A stretch of DNA of 64,000 nt, taken from the NCBI GenBank assembly GCA_013420905.1, contig JAAXNY010000001.1:1798001-1862000 (forward strand), written 5' to 3'. Source of the stretch: Collybia mongolica (Eukaryota; Basidiomycota; Agaricomycetes; Agaricales; Clitocybaceae). Under the pieces are notes generated by a model. The model saw only the letters and a list, made by a program, of their open reading frames with translations, was not told the DNA's origin and ran no database searches. Every line of letters begins with the position of its first letter. Positions within the stretch are counted from its first letter, which is position 1. A program made the position numbers and the translations under genes. Positions 60,958 through 64,000 of this stretch are shown here, in pieces.

Positions 60958-62849
60958 ATGCAACACATCACCAAAACTTCTGCGATTTCCTTGCTTGACA
61001 AGAAGATCCGATCCACAATCAAATCCGGGACACTTGAAAATGAATATGACCGGATCTGGCGTGAGGTAAAAAGCATCAAGGCCGAGCTGACAGGATCCAT
61101 CGGCAACACAAACCTGTTCATTTTTGAGTTTGTCAAAGAGGCTGTAAAGCGACAACCCATTCCTGTCCTGGCATCGCAATTACCAGCAATCCTAAAGGAG
61201 TGGGAGTGGAATCATGAAGGTAAGTGGCAAATGAACATATATATAAATCAAACATGCTCATCATTTCAGACACAGAGGGTCCAGTACAAGGCCTCGGAAC
61301 AGCCAGCCAGGCACCCACGGCTATCGGATTGCATGGCCGAAACCAATCCGAGGCCGATACCAGGCAATCCGTGCCCCCCAGCCATGGCCGAAACCAATCT
61401 GACACCGATGCTAGGCAATCCGTGCCCCCCGGCCGTGACCAAAAGCAATCCGCACTTCCTGGCCGTCGCTTGGCCAGTGGTGGCCGACATTCTGGTATTA
61501 GGGGGAATCAATCCGACGAGAGCAGGAGGATATCCATGGGTGACGGAAGGGCGTTAGGAGCAGGAGCAAGGCAATCCAGTAGGCGAGGGAAGCAATCCGA
61601 TTGTGATGGAAGGGGCTTGGAAGGCGGCACGAGGCAATCCGGCAGGCATCAAAAGCAATCCGCAGTTGAGGCAACGCAATCCAAGGCTGGCGAAAGGCCA
61701 TCCGACGACTCCGGATCCATTTACATTGCACCTGGGAAGCAATCTGCCAGTGCTAGGCGGCAATTCAGAGCTGATGGAGCCATGGATGAGGGTCGTGCCA
61801 GAACCAATCAGCCCCGTGCTCCTCGTTGTTTGCAACCACGAAATGCGAGTCCTGGCCCCTCCCGTCACCGGCAAAATACCAACATGGAGGTTGATGAGGC
61901 CCCATTCCGGTCATTTCAGGAGCTCGCTATGCTGTCAGAGGATGAGGAAGAGGATATACCGGATGTCCAGGGCACTGCCAGAGAAACCGAGGGGGAGACG
62001 GAACCGACACAGAAGAAGCAACAGATTGACAATAGGCCACGGCGCCGAGCTCAGTGGACAGGCCGCTACCATGCCGAGAAGTGTCTAAAATGCATACGAA
62101 GAAATCTTCCATGTGAGAAACAAGCCATGGGTGGAGCGTGCATTGCATGCTATGAGGCAAAGACGAAATGCCTCCATAGCGGCCCAAGAGGGGGGAAAAG
62201 GAAGAAGGTTCTTGAAGAGTCTGAACCAGATTCAGATAATCCCTCCGATGTACAAGAGGAAGTGGTGGAACAGGCCAAGAAACGGAAACGAGCAGGGAAA
62301 GCGGCGGCCCAAGGACGTGTGGACAAAGCCCGGCCGGATGAAGACACGGACGATAGCCCCTCAGAGCAATGGAGGACGGAATGCCGAGCGGAAAAACGTA
62401 AGTTGTTCCCTTTCCACACACTACAATGCTTACTGAAATGCACATTGCAGGGCCACAAGACAAACACTTTGCTGCCGGTCAAACCCGCCGCAGCCGTGTC
62501 CCTCCTCGTGAAAATGCCAACATGTCGCTCGCGGAGGCCAGCAGACGCTTAGTTGCTGCCTCATCTCACATAGGGGCATTATTTGCAGGTACAGAGGGAG
62601 CACCTGGCTTGGCAGATGTCCCCTCCCTCCTTGGTCATGCTATGGCACAAATTTCAACTCTGGAGAATCAAGTTGATGCCTTAACGGTCGTCTATTGTGA
62701 TATCGCGGAGTATCTTGGATTACCACTGGAAGGTTTGCCACGGGAACCGCGAAACCGCTACAACGAATTCCGACGGCCAATTATTGTAACAAATGTACGG
62801 CCAGCACAGGAAACACAGGAATGGGTAAAGACTTGGCTACAGTATGGGG
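60958..62849 (+). CDS. Zn(II)2Cys6-like protein with Q-S repeats, running into a KDZ fragment
   Basis: Exon 1 60958-61219, exon 2 61270-62397, exon 3 from 62451. The N-terminus is helical. Residues encoded at about 61330-61760 form a low-complexity stretch with many R/K-x-Q-S units. A cysteine cluster at about 62080-62170 has spacing C-x2-C-x6-C-x8-C-x2-C-x6-C, which fits the Zn(II)2Cys6 consensus; NLS-like KKRKRAG follows. Exon 3 has a helical region (EASRRLVAASSHIGAL; LENQVDALTVVYCDI). At 62850 a strong donor (GTGAGT) follows QYGG, and KDZ transposase text begins just after. The cluster resembles that of the retrotransposon's antisense gene. A DNA-binding regulator is likely; its target is unknown. 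Confidence 0.6.
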
Positions 62850-64000
62850 GTGAGTTTGACGATGGGGAGGCATGGTTGGAGTGCAAAACAATGCAACGCA
62901 TGATATATGATATTGTCTGCCAATATTGGGTTTATTTACACTGGCGGATCGGCCACTTGCTACTGGCCGGATTGCAAGTAGATCCTGCAATTGGTCTATT
63001 TCATGTTCATGGGCACAAGGAACAGTGTTTTTTTCGGTATGCTACCTCATTCATAGCAGGTGCTGGAATGGTTGCAGGGGAAATTCTGGAATCTCTGTGG
63101 GCAGGGCTGAATTCGGTATCACCGGCAATGCGAACGGCAACGCTGGCACATCGGGCTGAAATGATGGATGATCATGTCACAGATTCAAATCACAAGAAAG
63201 GCTTGAACATGGGTGTGTACATACTCCACTAGGCCAATCTTGTTGCTAAATATTTTCAGTGTCCTCATTGTGCAAACAATTTGAAGAGGCCCAGACCATG
63301 GCAAAGCATGCTAATCAATATTTCATGAACATGACAGATGCCATCCCAATAGAGAACACTCAGGTGTGGGAACAGGAAATAAAGATGGCAGAGGACCAGC
63401 ATTGCAATAACCCAGCCATGATGGATGTCCTTGCAACACGGAAAGCCAGTTTGGATCCGGAAGCGGATTCGGCCAATGTCGGATTGCACACTGGCACAAG
63501 TGAAGGTGAAAGGTGGATACAGTTAGCGCTTAGCATTGAGGAGCAACAGTGTGTTGTAAACATATGGCTTGCAATTAAAATACTCAATAACCTATTAGGC
63601 TGGACTTACAAGATCGGGTTCTCCGCCTCCGGAAAAACCCACGGGAGGACGATCGGCAAGAAGTGGAACGGCTTCGGCAACTCTTGGTTGCATTGATGGA
63701 CAGTTTGGACAGTGTGAAAGAGGAAATCCGCATAGGCTTTCACGAGCTACGCAGATTTGAGGATAGCAATATGCTCGGACACTTTGAAAATATTGATGGC
63801 ATTAGTTCATATTCCACAGACAACAATCCACTGGCCAGTGCAGGGATTGGCCTGGAGGAGCCACTTTTGATTCCGCCCGAAGATAGGGTACTGTCTATGC
63901 CCTCGACATGCCTGCCATCCACCCATCCGTACTGTGTAATGGAACTCTGGCAACGGAAAGAGATGGCCGATTGGCATCTATCTGCCCTTCGTGCTGTGAT
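62850..64000 (+). pseudogene. KDZ transposase C-terminal part, 5'-truncated, runs off window
   Basis: From about 62890 the + strand encodes typical KDZ text: YDIVCQYWVYL, AIGLFHVHGHK, FFRYATSFI, GEILESLW, TLAHRAEMMDDH, DSNHKKGLNM. An intron (about 63212-63259) leads to SSLCKQFEEAQ; another (about 63551-63597, GTGTTG...TTAG) leads to the coiled tail LDLQDRVLRLRKN, which continues past the window end. The CxC head, the LRIQL segment and the first catalytic region are missing. Either the copy is truncated or its 5' half was replaced by the Zn2Cys6-like gene immediately upstream. It is of a different subtype from the copy at 2.5-6.2 kb. Confidence 0.75.

Overview
The window looks like accessory, transposon-rich chromosome of a basidiomycete fungus, most likely an Agaricomycete. 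Genes are broken by many short GT-AG introns (about 45-75 nt), and the families seen are typical of that group: KDZ transposases, a basidiomycete-style P-loop GTPase, a multi-exon membrane protein of a family common in mushrooms, and small secreted cysteine-rich proteins. No rRNA, tRNA or CRISPR was recognised. All exon coordinates were derived by hand from splice signals and reading-frame continuity.

Layout. 1-2.5 kb: one small basic coiled-coil protein and little else. 2.5-6.2 kb (-): a KDZ transposase with CxC2 head, broken by two in-frame TGA codons. 6.3-8.7 kb: a tandem duplication and remnants. 8.72-22.95 kb (-): a complete 14.2 kb Ty3/gypsy-type LTR retrotransposon whose 1,217-bp LTRs look identical. 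Its gag, protease and RT-RNaseH-integrase frames run on the minus strand and each is offset by -1 from the one before. Between pol and the 3' LTR it carries two intron-rich genes in antisense orientation (520 and 360 codons), the first with a Zn(II)2Cys6-like cysteine cluster. 23.1-26.2 kb: a small acidic gene and a transposon-associated gene with a Pro/Ala-rich repeat tail. 27.3-31.6 kb: a GTPase, a small basic protein and an aldo/keto reductase, the GTPase and reductase with fully resolved exons. 33.6-38.1 kb: a knottin-like secreted protein and a multi-exon membrane protein.

40.1-44.2 kb is a degenerate repeat array with no credible gene. It contains about 18 copies of a hairpin around a conserved TGGCTAGG loop and five copies of a second ~54-nt hairpin; stems of both show compensatory changes. 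46.9-55.3 kb holds three paralogues (A +, B -, C +) of an unrecognised family with conserved intron positions; A has a Glu-x-Lys strand reminiscent of PD-(D/E)XK enzymes, B and C have lost the Lys, and C is decayed. 57-59 kb has two further knottin-like secreted proteins sharing with the 33.9 kb gene a phase-0 intron that puts the last cysteine on a 12-15 nt terminal exon. 60.2-64 kb: a small gene divergent from a Zn2Cys6-like gene, followed by a KDZ transposase C-terminal part that runs off the window.

The most unusual items are the antisense, intron-containing cargo of the retrotransposon, the two covarying hairpin repeats, the three-paralogue family, and the microexon architecture of the secreted knottin-like proteins.
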